Counted from the first letter of the stretch, positions 40,473 through 50,166 are shown. The stretch: DNA of 64,000 nucleotides from Pseudodesulfovibrio alkaliphilus (GCF_009729555.1 NZ_WODC01000007.1:62001-126000); one strand, 5' to 3'. Numbers and translations are program-made. The notes: a model not told the origin generated them from the letters alone.

Positions 40473-41330
40473 CTACTGAAGCACAGCGTCCACATCCGGG
40501 TTGTCATCAATGTCGTCGCCGAGACCCACGGTCAGCGGCCGGATGGTGTCAGGTTCCTTCCATCGAAAATCCTTGGAGCGCACTGGCCATGCGCGAATCT
40601 GGACCTCGCTGACTGTCTGCCCTTTGTCATATGGACGGACCCAGACGCAACGTCCATCTGCCTCGATGCGGCCGTTGACGCCTGACCCGCGACCGCTCCC
40701 AAGCAAAATATCCGGCACAGCGGGTGGCCGCTGGGCCAGATATTCACGCTCTCCGACCCAACCCCAATCCGATAGGCCTACCAGCAGACGCACCGAGTCT
40801 CGCTGATCTTCGATCTGGCTGGAAATTTTCTGAATCAGCTGCCTCGACGGAATGTCTACACCCAAAGGAAGGGAAGGAAAACGAAGGAATCCGATCCTGT
40901 CTCCAGCCGATGATTCAAGCACAACAAAGGGCGACGCCTCGGCTGTCATCCTGAAGGGCTCAGGCTCAAGGCCCAAGCGTGAAAGGATCTCCGACTCGAA
41001 ACTGCCGATCAGTCCGATGTCGTAAGGCATCATTTCAAAGGCTGTGATGAGCCGATCGACAATGCGTGGGTCAGGCATGGTGCCGTCAGGGTTCATGAAT
41101 TCCCATCCGCCCGATATAATCAGCCTGGGCGAATCCTCAGCTTGCAGGTCAAAAAAATATGCAGCCCGCCGGGCCACGCCCCCCAGGGTTCGACCCCCTC
41201 AGGATGGACATGGCCGCACCGTGCCGTAGGTGTTGGCCGTGAAGAATATGGTCAAAACAGGTTGCGCCTGCGCGGCAATGGCTTGAAACAGCCCGGCCAA
41301 CAACAGCAGGCAGAGAAAAAATCGTCGCAT
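40473..41330 (-). CDS. UshA-like secreted protein with an in-frame TGA: candidate selenoprotein (CxxU)
   Basis: The frame starts at ATG 41330, directly after the stop of the HU/IHF gene, with a signal peptide (MRRFFLCLLLLAGLF, cleaved near AQA). It runs through FFTANTYGTVRPCPS to a TGA at 41201-41199 (codon 44), then stays open in the same frame (GGRTLGGVARRAAYF) to the TAG at 40473-40475, 285 residues in all. The overall pattern recalls the metallophosphatase part of 5'-nucleotidases (UshA), but the usual TNDxHG and GNHE metal motifs are degenerate (TANTYG, GSFE). The TGA sits in a C-P-S-U context like a redox CxxC pair. I infer selenocysteine insertion. The alternatives are a nonsense-mutated gene or a short gene starting at GTG 41177. 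Confidence 0.72.
41166..41201 (-). promoter_or_regulatory. In-frame TGA with a possible bacterial SECIS hairpin
   Basis: The TGA is at 41201-41199. About 10 bases downstream, a stem of two plus five base pairs (including one G-U) with one bulged base can form between 41188 and 41166. Its 8-base apical loop contains GU at about +22/+23 from the TGA. Position and loop fit bacterial SECIS rules, but the fold was drawn by eye and is GC-rich enough for alternatives. Confidence 0.4.
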
Positions 41331-41606
41331 CTAGTTGTTGATGTACTCCTTCAGCTCCTTTCCGGGGCGGAAAAAGGGCAGCTTCTTGGAGCGGACCTGA
41401 ACGACACTGCCGGTTTTCGGATTGCGTCCGGTATAGCCTTCGTAATCCTTGATCTTGAAACTGCCAAAGCCCCTGATTTCGACCCGATCGCCGCGCAGGA
41501 GCGCTTCCTTGATCGAATCGACAAAGGCACCAACCACCTTGGTGGCATCGTCCACATGCATTTTCTTCTGTTCGGAAAGAGCCTTGATCAGTTCGCTCTT
41601 GTTCAT
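41331..41606 (-). CDS. HU/IHF-family DNA-binding protein
   Basis: The 91-residue protein matches the HU/IHF fold: NKSELIKALSE at the start, then VEIRGFGSFKIKDYEGYTGRNPKTG, with the proline-containing beta arm that bends DNA. Sequence features (RGFGSF, GRNPKTG) are nearer to IHF subunits than to HU, but I cannot say alpha or beta. The ATG at 41606 follows CAGGGGGAA; an upstream in-frame start adds six residues. The candidate selenoprotein gene begins at the base after its stop. Confidence 0.92.
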   Translation of the reverse strand: MNKSELIKALSEQKKMHVDDATKVVGAFVDSIKEALLRGDRVEIRGFGSFKIKDYEGYTGRNPKTGSVVQVRSKKLPFFRPGKELKEYINN

Positions 41607-41740
41607 GGTTTCCCCCTGAAACATTGGGTTTGCCGCGAGCCGACCTTCGACTCGGGCGGAATCAAAAAAAGATTCATCAGGATAATTCCAACTAACTATG
41701 CCAAAAAATGGCTCTTTTCGTCAACTCTTTATTTTGTTTG

Positions 41741-42550
41741 TCACAACGAGGGAAAGTCCTTGAGAATGGGACGACCCAAGATGCGTTCGCGGTTGTCTTC
41801 GCGGTAGCGCATGATCTTTCTGGCCATGGCAGAAATGTCTTTTGCTGCCGGTGAGTTCGGTGCGAATTTCAGCAGTGGGGTCTGTCTTCGGACCGCCTCA
41901 ACCAGGGTGCGGTCCTGGTGGATAAATCCAAGGTTGCGCAGCTCGATATTCAGAAAGTTCCGGCAAGCTGCGTCCAATCGTTCGAAGGTCTGGGCGGCCT
42001 CGGCAGGGGAAGTGGCCTGGTTGACAATGACCAGAAAGTCCTTGATGCCTCGCTGAGTGGCCAGGACCTTGATCATGGCGTAGCTGTCGGTCAGGGACGT
42101 GGGCTCCGGGGTGACGACCACAATACGCAACTGGGGCAGGGTGGCGAAGGAGAGCACCGTGTTGCTGATGCCCGCGCCAAGATCAAGCATGAGATAGTCG
42201 TATTCGCCAGCCAGATTTATCAGCTTGCGAAAGAGGATGTCCTGAAGATCCTCGTCCATTTCCACCAGTTCGGGAATACCGCTGGTGGCAGGCAGCATGT
42301 CGAACCCCTCCTCGATGCAGACCAGCACATCCTCGGTATCCACATCGCTTCGGAGCAGGTCGTGCAGGTTGCGTTCCGGCGAGATGCCCAGCAACACGTC
42401 CAGATTGGCCAGCCCCAGGTCGCAGTCCATGAGCATGACCTTCATGCGTTCCCTGTTGAGAGCATAGCCGAGATTGAGGATGATGTTGGTCTTACCGACA
42501 CCGCCTTTGCCGCTCATGACGGAAAGACTCAGCGTATTGTTGCGGTTCAT
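41741..42550 (-). CDS. FlhG/MinD-like P-loop ATPase
   Basis: This 269-residue ParA/MinD-family ATPase has the deviant Walker A MSGKGGVGKTNIILNLG (about 12-28), the switch-like MDCDLGLANLDVLLG and DLGAGIS. The pattern after the P-loop (NLGYAL, LDVLLGISPERNL) is that of FlhG/YlxH, which controls flagellar number and place together with FlhF; neither flhF nor flagellar genes are here. There is no C-terminal amphipathic helix of the MinD type. It follows the diguanylate cyclase gene by 12 bases and ends before a 134-base gap. Confidence 0.88.
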   Translation of the reverse strand: MNRNNTLSLSVMSGKGGVGKTNIILNLGYALNRERMKVMLMDCDLGLANLDVLLGISPERNLHDLLRSDVDTEDVLVCIEEGFDMLPATSGIPELVEMDEDLQDILFRKLINLAGEYDYLMLDLGAGISNTVLSFATLPQLRIVVVTPEPTSLTDSYAMIKVLATQRGIKDFLVIVNQATSPAEAAQTFERLDAACRNFLNIELRNLGFIHQDRTLVEAVRRQTPLLKFAPNSPAAKDISAMARKIMRYREDNRERILGRPILKDFPSL

Positions 42551-42562
42551 GTCCTGACTCCG

Positions 42563-43396
42563 TTATTTCCCGCCGAACAGGAATTGCTTTTCTTTTGCGT
42601 GGACCAGGGTGTCGTTCGGTACATTGTCGGCAAAGGGGAGCCTGGAGACCCTGACCTGATCCTTGCCGGCGCCCTTTGCCTCATAGAGGGCACCGTCAGC
42701 CAGCCGTACCAGTTCAGCCGCATCAATGTCCACGCTGCCCTTGAAACAGGTCAACCCCGCAGAGCAGGTGACGTGGAACGTGCCGTTCCCGGCAGGATCG
42801 CGAAACGGAACGGCCCGGAATCCCTCCAGAAGCCGCTCAAGGAGCCGCTGGGCCTTGACCACACCTGAACCGGCCATGACCAAGGCGAACTCCTCGCCCC
42901 CGAAGCGGGCGGCGAGATCGTAGCGGCGGGTGGTCTCACGGAGCCTCTCGGCAAAGGCCACGAGCACTTCGTCCCCGGCCAGGTGGCCGTAGGTGTCATT
43001 GATGCGCTTGAAGTCGTCGAGATCGAAAATGGCCAGCGAAAGCGGGGTGTGCGCCCGCTTGGTGCGCTCGATCTCGATGTCCATCACCCGGTCGAAGGCG
43101 CGGCGGTTGGCCAGCCCCGTGAGAGGATCGTGCTCGGTCTGATGGGCCAGTTTTTCCAATGTGGCCTGAAAACGCTTCAGGTGGGGAAAGGAATCGCCGT
43201 CAAGGGGCAGGGTCAGCCACTGGCGAAGCTGATGCCTGTCGGCCAGGGTCTGCCACTGCTCATGGGTCAACCCCTCGATGCGGCGAAATACCCACACGGC
43301 CTCCGCAGGATTGCCGTCCGGGCTCAGGGCATAGCGCAGCTCGGCCTGAAGCTCGGCCAGTTCGGCGATGATCGCTTCTTCGGATATGCTAGTCAT
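42563..43396 (-). CDS. Diguanylate cyclase (GGDEF)
   Basis: The 277-residue soluble protein has an N-terminal helical region of about 110 residues without a known domain and a C-terminal GGDEF domain with all active-site parts: DPLTGLANRRAF, FDLDDFKRINDTYGH and FGGEEF. The RxxD inhibition site is present (RRYD, just before LAARFGGEEF), so product feedback is likely. It would make c-di-GMP from two GTP. The ATG at 43396 has AAGGA close upstream and overlaps the end of prfB by 8 bases. Confidence 0.92.
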   Translation of the reverse strand: MTSISEEAIIAELAELQAELRYALSPDGNPAEAVWVFRRIEGLTHEQWQTLADRHQLRQWLTLPLDGDSFPHLKRFQATLEKLAHQTEHDPLTGLANRRAFDRVMDIEIERTKRAHTPLSLAIFDLDDFKRINDTYGHLAGDEVLVAFAERLRETTRRYDLAARFGGEEFALVMAGSGVVKAQRLLERLLEGFRAVPFRDPAGNGTFHVTCSAGLTCFKGSVDIDAAELVRLADGALYEAKGAGKDQVRVSRLPFADNVPNDTLVHAKEKQFLFGGK

Positions 43397-44508
43397 GCTT
43401 TCCTTGGGAATGAACAAAGAGGAGATGATTCCTGATCATGGCATCAAGGTCACCGTCAAGAAAGGCGTCCACGTTGCCGGTTTCGCTGTTGGAGCGATGG
43501 TCCTTGACCAGCCTGTACGGTTGGAGGGTGTAGGTCCGTATCTGGCTGCCCCAGGCAATGGCCCCCTTGGCCTGATAGTCCTGCCTGCGGCTTTCCTCGA
43601 TCTTCTTGAGTTCCTGCTCGTAGAGGCGGGCTTTGATCAGCCGCAGCGCAGTGGCCTTGTTGCGGTGCTGGGATTTTTCGTTCTGGCACTGGGCCACGAT
43701 GCCAGTGGGCAGGTGGGTGATCCGCACGGCCGAGCTGGTCTTGTTGACGCTCTGACCACCCGGACCGCTTGAGCGAAAAACGTCGATACGCAGATCCTCG
43801 TCGCGTACTTCTATCTCAATGTCGTCATCCATGTCAGGGTACACGTCAACCGAGGCGAACGAGGTGTGCCGCCTGCCCGAGGAGTCGAAGGGAGAAATCC
43901 TGATGAGGCGGTGGACGCCGGTTTCCCCCTTGAGCAGACCGTAGGCGTATAGTCCCTCCACCTGGATGGTCACGCTTTTGACACCTGCTTCCTCGCCCGG
44001 CTGGTAATCGAGCTGGGTGACTTTGAATCCCTTGCGCTCGGCATAGCGGTTGTACATCCGCAGCAGCATCTCGGCCCAGTCCTGGGACTCGACGCCGCCA
44101 GCGCCGGGGTGGATCTCCAGAATGGCGTTGTTCTTGTCATGTTCAAAGGCAAACATGGTGGCCAGCTCAATGGTGCCCAGCCGCTCTTCGAAAACTTCTA
44201 TCTGCGCATCAAGGGCGCTTAAGGATTCCTCGTCGCGGGATTCCTGAGCCAGCTCAACCCATGCCTCCAGGTCCTCCCTGGCTTGGACGAGGCTTTCATA
44301 CAGGGCGAGCTTGTCAGCCAGCTGGGTCTTTTCGCGCAGCAGGGGAGTCAGGGTTCCTGGTTTATCCCAGGCTCCCGGCTTGGAGAGCTGTTGTTCTATC
44401 TCGTCAAGACGGGATTTGGTCGGGGCATAGTCAAAGCCGCCCCCAAAGCGTCTCGAACTTGTCGATGAGGCCTGCGGAGACAGTCTTGAGTTCATGGTAG
44501 TCAAGCAT
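43389..44508 (-). CDS. prfB: Peptide chain release factor 2 with programmed +1 frameshift
   Basis: RF2 (about 372 residues after the shift) ends translation at UGA and UAA. The start is ATG 44508 (LDYHELKT follows). The first 25 codons end at an in-frame TGA (44433-44431); a +1 shift at CTT-TGA-C continues into GFDYAPTKSRLDEIEQQL-like RF2 sequence. The GGQ motif is in SSGPGGQSVNKTSSAVRITHLP. The recognition tripeptide region is in the middle domain (SPFDSSGRRHTSF). The open frame that begins upstream in the second frame is not the true start. The gene is followed by the diguanylate cyclase (8-base overlap) and preceded 8 bases by lnt. Confidence 0.95.
44430..44445 (-). promoter_or_regulatory. 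RF2 autoregulatory +1 frameshift site
   Basis: Reading the minus strand, a Shine-Dalgarno-like G5 run (44444-44440) and CGG precede CTT-TGA-C (44436-44430). This matches the known prfB site, where low RF2 lets the ribosome slip +1 from CTT to TTT. Confidence 0.93.
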
Positions 44509-44516
44509 GGGTCGCG

Positions 44517-46028
44517 TTATCCTTTCCTTTTGTTTCTTGCGCACAGACCAACCAGAACAAAGCTAAGGAAGGTCAGTCCATAGATGGCCGGGCCGATCCA
44601 GGGGTAGGCCTTGTGGAAGAGCGTGGTCCCCTCTTCTGGCGCGATGGAGTGGCTCAGGGTCTCGGCTTCGAACTGGGTGCCCCTGGCCGCGATACGTCCC
44701 ACCGGATCTATGAAGGCGGAAATTCCGGTGTTGGTGCAACGGATCAGCCAGCGGCCCTGCTCCACGGCCCGGAGCACGGTCAGATTAAGATGCTGCCGGG
44801 GTGCGGAAGTATCACCGAACCACGCGTCGTTGCTCAGGTTAATGAGTGCTGTGGCTCCACGATCCACCTGCTTCTGGGCAAGCTCCGGGAAGATGCCTTC
44901 ATAACAGATGAGTACTCCCAGGGCAACGGTGTCCACCCTCAGGGGGCGATTTTCGGCGCCCGGAACAAAGTCCCCCACGGCCTGGACCAGTTTTTCAAAC
45001 GGCATCCATTCCTTGAGAGGCATGTATTCCCCAAAGGGCACAAGGTGCTCCTTGTCGTAGGAGCCGAGGAGACGGCCGGCGTCGTCCACCAGCCAAGCGC
45101 GGTTGTAGAGGACATAGCTGCCGCGTGCCATGTCGGTAACGCGGTAGGCTGGAGAGCCGGTGACAATCGGGGTGCGCGTCTCGCGGACCAGGGAGTGCAC
45201 CGCGTCGCTCAAGGGGCCGGGCTCCTGAAGATAGAAGGGCATGGCCGTTTCAGGCCAGACCACCAGGGCTGGGGCGTCATTATCAATGGTTTGACGGGTC
45301 AGGGCCGCATACTGCTCGATGGTCTCCATCTGCAGATCAGGCTCCCATTTATGGCTTTGATCCACGTTGCCCTGGACCATGGAGACCATGAACTCCGCTG
45401 TTCCGGCCTCATGAGTGGTCACTCTGTGCAGACCGAAGCCAGTCAACCCCAGAGTGAGCCCTACTGCCAGAATCAGGGCGGAACGATAGGTGGAGCATAA
45501 AAGCCAGGCCACGGCCAGAGCGGCCAGCAAACCGGAGAGCCCGTAGGCACCGACAATGGCCGCCCCCTGAATGGCAAAGGGCCATGGAGCCAAGGCCGCT
45601 GCGAGGTTCATCCAGGGAAACCCGGAGAGAACCACTCCTGAAAGCATTTCAAGGGATGCCCAGGTGAGCCCGGCCATCAGGCACAGGGGGATGCCGTTCA
45701 CGAACCGCCCGGCGTGGTGCATGGCCAGCGAGAACAGGCCGTAATACACTGCCATGACCGCTGCCAACAGCGCCGGGCAGGGCAGGGCAATGTACCAGGG
45801 CAAGCCGCCGTATATCTGGACCGGAATGACCATCCAATAAAAGCAGCCCGTGGCGGCCAGGGTTCCGGCCAGCCAGCCGGTTTTAAAGGCGCGGCGCCCG
45901 GAGGTGGCTCGCAGGCCGATCCAGGCAAGCCCCAACGGAAAGGCCAGGATCGCCGGGGGCAGATGCAGCAGGGGATTGGCGAATCCGAGCCAGGCCCCCA
46001 GCGTGGCGAGCAGGACGAGGCTTGGCAC
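44517..46028 (-). CDS. lnt: Apolipoprotein N-acyltransferase
   Basis: This 503-residue enzyme adds the third acyl chain to lipoproteins in the inner membrane. Six to seven N-terminal membrane helices are followed by a nitrilase-like domain. The catalytic triad is visible: glutamate in VVWPETAMPF, lysine in YDKEHLVPFGEYMPL, cysteine in LICYEGIFPELA. The start is a GTG at 46028, one base after the corC stop, with GGAAGG upstream; longer frames opening inside corC are not used. The order corC-lnt is conserved in many Proteobacteria. Confidence 0.93.
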   Translation of the reverse strand: MPSLVLLATLGAWLGFANPLLHLPPAILAFPLGLAWIGLRATSGRRAFKTGWLAGTLAATGCFYWMVIPVQIYGGLPWYIALPCPALLAAVMAVYYGLFSLAMHHAGRFVNGIPLCLMAGLTWASLEMLSGVVLSGFPWMNLAAALAPWPFAIQGAAIVGAYGLSGLLAALAVAWLLCSTYRSALILAVGLTLGLTGFGLHRVTTHEAGTAEFMVSMVQGNVDQSHKWEPDLQMETIEQYAALTRQTIDNDAPALVVWPETAMPFYLQEPGPLSDAVHSLVRETRTPIVTGSPAYRVTDMARGSYVLYNRAWLVDDAGRLLGSYDKEHLVPFGEYMPLKEWMPFEKLVQAVGDFVPGAENRPLRVDTVALGVLICYEGIFPELAQKQVDRGATALINLSNDAWFGDTSAPRQHLNLTVLRAVEQGRWLIRCTNTGISAFIDPVGRIAARGTQFEAETLSHSIAPEEGTTLFHKAYPWIGPAIYGLTFLSFVLVGLCARNKRKG

Positions 46029-46029
46029 G

Positions 46030-46848
46030 TCAGCCTTCCATTGGCTCAATGCGGATGGACCAGATTTGCCTGTCGTCGGCCCTGATGATGGTGAACTTCC
46101 TGTCGTCAATGGTGAATATCTCGCCCTCATGCGGAATGCGACCGGCCATGGCGGCGAGGAACCCGCCGATGGAGTCCACCTCCAGGCTTTCCAGGGGCAG
46201 GGCGCATTTCTCGCTGACCTCGTCAAGCAGGGTGCGCCCGGACACGACAAACACGCCGGGTTCAACCTCCAGCACCTCATCGGGCCGTTCCTGGTCATAC
46301 TCGTCGGCGATCTCGCCCACAATCTCCTCCAGAACGTCTTCCATGGTGACCATGCCCGAGGTGCCGCCGTATTCATCCTGAACAATGGCCATATGCAGCT
46401 TTTCGCGCTTAAAGGTGGCAAGCACCTGATCCAGGCGCATCTCTTCGGGGATGAAGAAGGGCGGACGCATCAGGCTGGTCACGGGCATGTCGGTACGTCC
46501 CTTGAGCAACGGCTTGAGCAGATCCTTGGCATGCACGACGCCGAGGATGTGGTCCCGGGTGTCCTTATAGATGGGTATCCGGGAATGGGCGCCCTGATTG
46601 ATGATGATGTCGGCGATGTCGCCGACCGTGCTGGTGGCGTCGGCACAGGCCATATCCGTGCGCGGGACCATGATTTCAGAGACAGATTTCTCGTCGAAAT
46701 CCAGAATGTTCAAGAGCATGGAGACTTCATCGCTCTCAAGCTCGCCTTCGGCTTTGGCATCAAGGATGTGTTCTTCGAGCTGTTGCCCGTTGGAGCCGAA
46801 AATTTTTTTGAAAATGTTGGATAATCGACTGTCAGACCCTTCGTCCAA
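46030..46848 (-). CDS. corC: CorC/HlyC-family CBS-domain protein
   Basis: The 272-residue protein has a short N-terminus, two CBS domains (about 65-185, with IMVPRTDMACADATSTV and HSRIPIYKDTRDHILGVVHAKDLL) and a C-terminal transporter-associated domain (FVVSGRTLLDEVSEKCALPL). It lacks the membrane DUF21 domain, as in CorC. Such proteins act with CorA or in magnesium/cobalt tolerance. It starts at TTG 46848 with AAGGAG 7 bases upstream and precedes lnt. Confidence 0.9.
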   Translation of the reverse strand: MDEGSDSRLSNIFKKIFGSNGQQLEEHILDAKAEGELESDEVSMLLNILDFDEKSVSEIMVPRTDMACADATSTVGDIADIIINQGAHSRIPIYKDTRDHILGVVHAKDLLKPLLKGRTDMPVTSLMRPPFFIPEEMRLDQVLATFKREKLHMAIVQDEYGGTSGMVTMEDVLEEIVGEIADEYDQERPDEVLEVEPGVFVVSGRTLLDEVSEKCALPLESLEVDSIGGFLAAMAGRIPHEGEIFTIDDRKFTIIRADDRQIWSIRIEPMEG

Positions 46849-46927
46849 GACCAGACTCCTTGAAAAATGTTGCGGTTGCCCCGGTGGCGGGATGAATCCC
46901 TGAACGCGGGAATGATTACAAAATCAA

Positions 46928-46956
46928 GAATTAGTCCGTGATCTGGCCCGTGTCAA
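46928..46956 (-). promoter_or_regulatory. Possible promoter for corC-lnt-prfB
   Basis: On the minus strand a perfect TTGACA (46956-46951) is followed after 17 bases by TAATTC (46933-46928), a poor -10 match. It lies about 80 bases before the corC start in the gap after mnmG. Confidence 0.35.
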
Positions 46957-46977
46957 TACTTGCAGGCGTATGTGCCG

Positions 46978-48861
46978 TTACAGGAGGCCGTGTTTTTTAA
47001 GGGCGATTTCGAGACAGGCCAGGGCCGCAGGAGTGACACCGGAGATTCGGCCCGCCTGCCCCAGTGTGAGCGGGCGGATCGCGGTCAGCTTTTCCACCAC
47101 CTCCCGGGTCAGGCCAGCCACGGCGGAATAGTCAATGTCGACAGGCAGGGCAACATCCTCAAGCAGCCTGGAACGGGCCACCAATTCCTCCTGCCTGACG
47201 AGATACCCCTCGTAGCGGATGCGCGTCTCGGCCTCGGTCAGGATCTCGTCATCCATGTCGGCCAGGGCCGGGAAAAATGGCGTCAGGCTTTGGATATGCA
47301 CCTGGGGCTGGCGCAGCAGGGCAGCCAGCTCCACGGCCTTGCCCGGCACGGCCGCACCGATGCGCTCCATGATCGAACGGCTGTCCGCATCGGGCCGCAC
47401 TCGTATGGTGCGCAAGGCGTCGAGCACGATGTGCAGCTTGTCCCGCTTTGTCGTGAACAACTGCCAGTGGTCGTCGTCCACCAGTCCCAGCTCCCGTCCC
47501 AGCGGGGTCAGGCGTTCATCTGCGTTGCCTTCGCGAAGCAGCAGCCGATGTTCGGCGCGCGAGGTGAACATGCGGTAAGGTTCCAGAGTGCCCCGTGTCA
47601 CCAGGTCGTCCACCAGCACGGCCATGTATGCCTGGTCGCGCCGAAGCAGGAACGGTTCGCAGCCCTTTGCCCGACAGGCAACATTGAGGGCGGCCCACAA
47701 TCCTTGGGCCGCAGCCTCTTCGTAACCCGAGGTGCCGTTGATCTGCCCGGCCAGGTAAAGGCCCGGCAATATTTTTGTTTCCAGGGTCGGTGTGAGCTGC
47801 GTGGGCGGTGCGTAGTCGTATTCAATGGCATACCCCGGACGGACGATCTGGGCCTTCTCCAAACCGGCGATGGCCGCGATCATCCGCTTCTGGATATCCA
47901 GGGGCAGGCTGGTGGGTATGCCGCTTGGGTACACCTCGGGATGGTCGAGTCCTTCCGGCTCAATGAATATCTGGTGGCGGTCCTTCTCGGGAAATCGGGC
48001 GACCTTGTCCTCTATGGACGGGCAGTAGCGGGCACCTGTACCTTCAATGACCCCGGTGAACATGGGCGACCGATCAAAACCGGAGCGTATGGCTTCATGG
48101 GCCTCGGGGTTTGTATATGTCAGATGACACGCGATCTGGGGCAGCGGTACGCTGGTATTTCGGAAGCTGAATGGTTTTGGCGGGTCGTCGCCCGGCTGGA
48201 TTTCCATGCTTTCGAAATCCACTGACGCCCTGAGCAGTCTCGGGGTGGTGCCGGTTTTGAGGCGACCGAGTTCGAGGCCGATGGAACGCAGATTGTCCGA
48301 AAGCGGACCGGATGCAGGGTCGCCCATGCGGCCCCCGCTGAAATGCTCGAGTCCGACATGGATCAGGCCGCGGAGGAAGGTGCCGGTGGTCAAGAGCACC
48401 GAGCGGGCGCGAAACAATTCCCCAAGATGCGTGCGTACGCCACACGCTCTGCCGCTATCCACCAGCACGGCCTCGGCAGTGTCCTGAAACACCCAGAGCC
48501 TCTCCTGAGCGAAGATGGACCGTTGTACCACGCGCATGTACTCGGCCCGGTCTATCTGTGCCCGGGTGGAGCGCACCGCAGGCCCCTTGCGGGTATTGAG
48601 GATGCGGAACTGAATGCCCGCCGCATCAGCCCACAGACCCATCATGCCTCCCAAGGCGTCGATCTCCTTGACCATGTGCCCCTTGGCCAAGCCACCGATG
48701 GCCGGGTTGCAGGAGAGGTGCCCTATCCGGTCGAGATTGATGGTCAAAAGCAGAGTGGACAGGCCAAGGCGGGAAGCGGCCATGGCGGCCTCGCATCCGG
48801 CATGGCCCGCGCCCACGACCACAAGGTCGAAGATGTCCGGTATCCGCTCTTTTGGCTGCAT
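46978..48861 (-). CDS. mnmG: tRNA uridine-5-carboxymethylaminomethyl modification enzyme MnmG (GidA)
   Basis: This 627-residue FAD protein works with the GTPase MnmE to modify U34 in tRNA. The FAD motif is [19 protein letters not shown] (about 10-28). Other family signatures are [23 protein letters not shown] and the [17 protein letters not shown] segment. The ATG at 48861 gives the normal N-terminus; the frame is open upstream. It follows the M20 gene by 10 bases. Confidence 0.95.
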   Translation of the reverse strand: MQPKERIPDIFDLVVVGAGHAGCEAAMAASRLGLSTLLLTINLDRIGHLSCNPAIGGLAKGHMVKEIDALGGMMGLWADAAGIQFRILNTRKGPAVRSTRAQIDRAEYMRVVQRSIFAQERLWVFQDTAEAVLVDSGRACGVRTHLGELFRARSVLLTTGTFLRGLIHVGLEHFSGGRMGDPASGPLSDNLRSIGLELGRLKTGTTPRLLRASVDFESMEIQPGDDPPKPFSFRNTSVPLPQIACHLTYTNPEAHEAIRSGFDRSPMFTGVIEGTGARYCPSIEDKVARFPEKDRHQIFIEPEGLDHPEVYPSGIPTSLPLDIQKRMIAAIAGLEKAQIVRPGYAIEYDYAPPTQLTPTLETKILPGLYLAGQINGTSGYEEAAAQGLWAALNVACRAKGCEPFLLRRDQAYMAVLVDDLVTRGTLEPYRMFTSRAEHRLLLREGNADERLTPLGRELGLVDDDHWQLFTTKRDKLHIVLDALRTIRVRPDADSRSIMERIGAAVPGKAVELAALLRQPQVHIQSLTPFFPALADMDDEILTEAETRIRYEGYLVRQEELVARSRLLEDVALPVDIDYSAVAGLTREVVEKLTAIRPLTLGQAGRISGVTPAALACLEIALKKHGLL

Positions 48862-48871
48862 GGAATCAGGC

Positions 48872-50098
48872 TTATTCCCTGGCAAGGAGCATGTCCACGA
48901 TGACCTTGGCATCACCGATGGTGTTCTTGATGGAGGACCATTCGTTGGGTTGATGTGCGTTGTGGTTCAGGGTTGCCCAGACCACGGCGTGATGCCCCCG
49001 GCGGCGCAGGAATGCGGCCACCGTGCCGCCGCCAACGCCGACCAGACGCGGGACGTTGCCGTAGACCTTTTTGACACTGGCCAGAGTCCGTCGGACAATC
49101 TCGCTGTCCACCGGGGTGGACGGGGCGGCCTGCTCGTACATGGTCCGTTCGTAGGAAACGGTCACACCGTGGGCGTTTTCCACCTCGCGACCGAACTCCT
49201 TGATGGTTTCGAGCACATCGTCCAAGTCGTAAATCGGCAGCACACGCGAGTCCACATGAAAGACATCGCGACCCGGAATGGTGTTGACGTTTTCCACGTT
49301 GGCCTCTTTCTTGGTTGGCTGGAAGGTGGAGCGGGGCGGATCGTAGATGGGGTCTTCCGCGTCGTAGATACGTTCAAGCTCCTTGATGCGCAGGATGAAG
49401 TCCGAAGCGGCCACCAGGGTATTGATGCCCTGGGCCGGGGTAGAGGCGTGGCACTGTCTGCCCTCGACGATGATCTTGAGCCAGAACATGGACTTCTCGG
49501 CCACTTCGATCATGCCCGAATCCGGCTCGCCGAAGTCGGGCACAAGAAAGAGATCGCTCTGGGAGAACAGGTCGGCATGCTCGCGCACCAGATAATCGAG
49601 TCCCTTGACGCTCCCGGTCTCCTCGTCTGCGACGAAGAGCATGCCGAAGTTGATCTCAGGCGTTACGCCCAGATCAAGCAGCGCATGGGCTGCAATGAGG
49701 GAGGAGACGATGCCCTGCTGGTTATCCTCCACGCCGCGACCTATGAGAATGTCGCCGTCGCGTTCAAGCACGTAGGGATCGGTTTTCCAGAGGGCGAGAT
49801 CTCCCGGGGGAACGATGTCCGTGTGAGAGATGACCCAGAGGGTGCGCGAGGTATCCCTGCCAGGAATGACGGCGGCCACGCTTGGCCGGTAGCCGCAGGA
49901 CACCTCGTCATCCGGGGCGCGGAACTCGCGGATGTCCCTGATGCTCATGGACTTCATGTAGTCCATGAGGAATTCGGCCTTTTCCTTTTCGCCGTCGCCG
50001 CCGTTCCTAGGCCCCAGGGCCGGGATGGCGGTCAAACGACGCTGGAGTTCACACACGGTTTCAATGTGCCCGTCAAGGGTTGCGAAGAGGGAGTCCAT
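48872..50098 (-). CDS. M20-family metallohydrolase
   Basis: The 408-residue enzyme belongs to the M20 peptidase/deacylase family. Zinc ligands appear in [23 protein letters not shown] (bridging aspartate), VADEETGS (catalytic glutamate followed by ligand glutamate), and the C-terminal [11 protein letters not shown] histidine. A lid domain lies at about 210-330. It may act on short peptides, acyl-diaminopimelate or similar; the exact substrate is unknown. The ATG at 50098 has a strong GGAGG site. Confidence 0.88.
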   Translation of the reverse strand: MDSLFATLDGHIETVCELQRRLTAIPALGPRNGGDGEKEKAEFLMDYMKSMSIRDIREFRAPDDEVSCGYRPSVAAVIPGRDTSRTLWVISHTDIVPPGDLALWKTDPYVLERDGDILIGRGVEDNQQGIVSSLIAAHALLDLGVTPEINFGMLFVADEETGSVKGLDYLVREHADLFSQSDLFLVPDFGEPDSGMIEVAEKSMFWLKIIVEGRQCHASTPAQGINTLVAASDFILRIKELERIYDAEDPIYDPPRSTFQPTKKEANVENVNTIPGRDVFHVDSRVLPIYDLDDVLETIKEFGREVENAHGVTVSYERTMYEQAAPSTPVDSEIVRRTLASVKKVYGNVPRLVGVGGGTVAAFLRRRGHHAVVWATLNHNAHQPNEWSSIKNTIGDAKVIVDMLLARE

Positions 50099-50166
50099 GA
50101 ATCCTCCGTGGTCGACATGTGAAAAGAGAAGGCCCAGGCCACGCCTGCCTGGAAACCCGCGCAAAC

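Noticed and set aside
40473-41177. A shorter gene starting at GTG 41177 as the full UshA-like protein
   Set aside because: It would have no signal peptide and no good ribosome-binding site, and the upstream in-frame part fits as the missing N-terminus.
46960-48225. A 421-codon plus-strand open frame over mnmG
   Set aside because: Antisense shadow of a well-conserved gene.
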